Below, piece after piece: positions 63,323 to 64,000 of a stretch of 64,000 bases of DNA. This DNA comes from JBFGFX01 sp965232455. GTDB lineage: Bacteria; Pseudomonadota; Gammaproteobacteria; Steroidobacterales; Woeseiaceae. Both the position numbers and the translations under genes were made by a program. Each line of letters begins with the position of its first letter. The first letter of the stretch is position 1. The stretch is taken from contig OZ246981.1 of assembly GCA_965232455.1 (NCBI GenBank), forward strand, positions 3,286,001 to 3,350,000. Direction: 5' to 3'. The notes below the pieces were generated by a model. The model was not told where the DNA came from. It ran no database searches and worked only from the letters and a program-made list of their open reading frames with translations.

Positions 63323-64000
63323 ACCCTGTACGAGAAGCCGACCTTGGCACGCCGGAGAGCAAAAACGAAAACACGGTCGCCATCGAAATCGACGGCCTGC
63401 CCGCCACCGTAAGGGCCGGCACAACCGTCCTGCGCGCCGCGCGCGAGTCCGGCATCGACATCCCCAAGCTCTGCGCGAGCGACAATCTCGAGCCGTTTGG
63501 CTCCTGCCGCCTGTGCGTCGTCGAGGTCGAGGGTCAAAAGGGGTATCCCGCCTCGTGTACCACCCGGGTAACGGAAGGCATGCAAATCCGCACCCAGACG
63601 CCGGCGCTTGCAAAACTGCGCCGAAACGTCATGGAGCTGTACATCTCGGATCATCCACTCGACTGCCTGACCTGTTCGGCAAACGGTGACTGCGAGCTGC
63701 AGGACATGGCGGGCGCGGTGGGTCTGCGCGAAGTGCGTTACGGTTACGATGGCGAGAATCACCTGGACGCGGCCGTCGATGACAGCAATCCGTATTTTGC
63801 GTTCGACCCGAGCAAATGCATCGTCTGCTCCCGCTGCGTGCGCGCCTGCGACGAAGTCCAGGGCACCTTCGCGCTGACGATCGAGGGCCGCGGCTTCGAC
63901 TCGAAAGTTGCCGCGAGCATGAACGAAACCTTCCTCGAATCGGAATGCGTCTCCTGCGGCGCGTGCGTTCAGGCCTGTCCTACGGCGACGCTGATGGAGA
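63319..64000 (+). CDS. fdsA: Formate dehydrogenase alpha subunit, N-terminal part (cut by window edge)
   Basis: ATG 63319 starts in the fdsB stop; 227 codons are visible with no stop. N-terminal [2Fe-2S] domain with Cys52 (PKLCASDN), Cys63/Cys66 (GSCRLC) and Cys80; then HPLDCLTCSANGDCELQ (His/Cys cluster), and two [4Fe-4S] motifs CIVCSRCVRAC and CVSCGACVQAC. This is the electron-transfer half of the Mo/W-bis-MGD catalytic subunit that oxidises formate in the cytoplasm; the catalytic part lies to the right. Confidence 0.93.
   Translation, partial: MNPVREADLGTPESKNENTVAIEIDGLPATVRAGTTVLRAARESGIDIPKLCASDNLEPFGSCRLCVVEVEGQKGYPASCTTRVTEGMQIRTQTPALAKLRRNVMELYISDHPLDCLTCSANGDCELQDMAGAVGLREVRYGYDGENHLDAAVDDSNPYFAFDPSKCIVCSRCVRACDEVQGTFALTIEGRGFDSKVAASMNETFLESECVSCGACVQACPTATLME

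Overview
The window is a 64-kb stretch of GC-rich, gene-dense bacterial chromosome with almost no intergenic space. It looks like a gammaproteobacterium. The evidence is dusB followed by fis, rhlB divergent from trxA-rho, and the presence of PlsB, SohB, YrfG and a Fur-box-preceded feoAB. The mix of DUF1501/DUF1800, high-potential iron-sulfur protein, NAD-linked formate dehydrogenase, abundant GTG/TTG starts and no tRNA/rRNA would fit a marine lineage near Chromatiales/Woeseiaceae, but that placement is inference. I saw no CRISPR array, rRNA, tRNA, integrase or complete insertion sequence.

Layout. 1-9.2 kb (+ strand mostly): end of a DUF3426 membrane protein, dusB, fis, purH, purD (purine synthesis), a moeA-type molybdopterin gene, then a convergent pyridoxamine-oxidase-fold gene and doxX. 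9.3-14.7 kb: rho and trxA divergent from rhlB, then yrfG, cysQ and a DUF465 gene. 14.7-20.9 kb (- strand): feoB, a 271-bp CTAG-bounded palindromic element, feoA with a Fur box, trhO, plsB. 21-30 kb (-): lipoprotein, small hydrolase, alkyltransferase-like protein, two consecutive membrane GTPases, the secreted DUF1501/DUF1800 pair, an exported ureohydrolase. 30-41 kb: 5-oxoprolinase-type fusion, stand-alone SWIM finger, DsbA-fold isomerase, monooxygenase and VOC proteins, DUF427 coupled to an orphan contractile-tail sheath gene, a PLP enzyme, an L,D-transpeptidase lipoprotein with a tiny overlapping ORF, a methyltransferase. 41-48.8 kb: M48 peptidase, sohB, lipA, tandem duplicated terminators, a small conserved-looking protein, an OmpA-type protein, a lipase-like hydrolase, a HAD phosphatase, a glyoxalase. 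48.8-55.8 kb (-): a moxR-DUF58-DUF4381-batA-batB/TPR-batD operon. 56-64 kb: unknown exported protein, aromatic/aspartate aminotransferase, HiPIP, an exported HExxH protein, then fdhD and the fdsGBA formate dehydrogenase, cut by the right edge.

Functional links. purH and purD act in one pathway. Rho, RhlB and thioredoxin form the classic RNA/redox cluster. FeoA/FeoB import ferrous iron under probable Fur control. The MoxR/Bat cluster is a single translationally coupled envelope-stress-type operon. MoeA (molybdopterin) and FdhD (sulfuration) both serve the Mo/W formate dehydrogenase at the right end.

Most unusual material: two families of short palindromic elements bounded by CTAG whose ends supply gene stop codons, one of them splitting feoA from feoB; an intact tail-sheath gene with no other phage genes; duplicated terminators upstream of lipA; and several small or atypical proteins. 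I did not find a clearly novel multi-gene defence or metabolic system.
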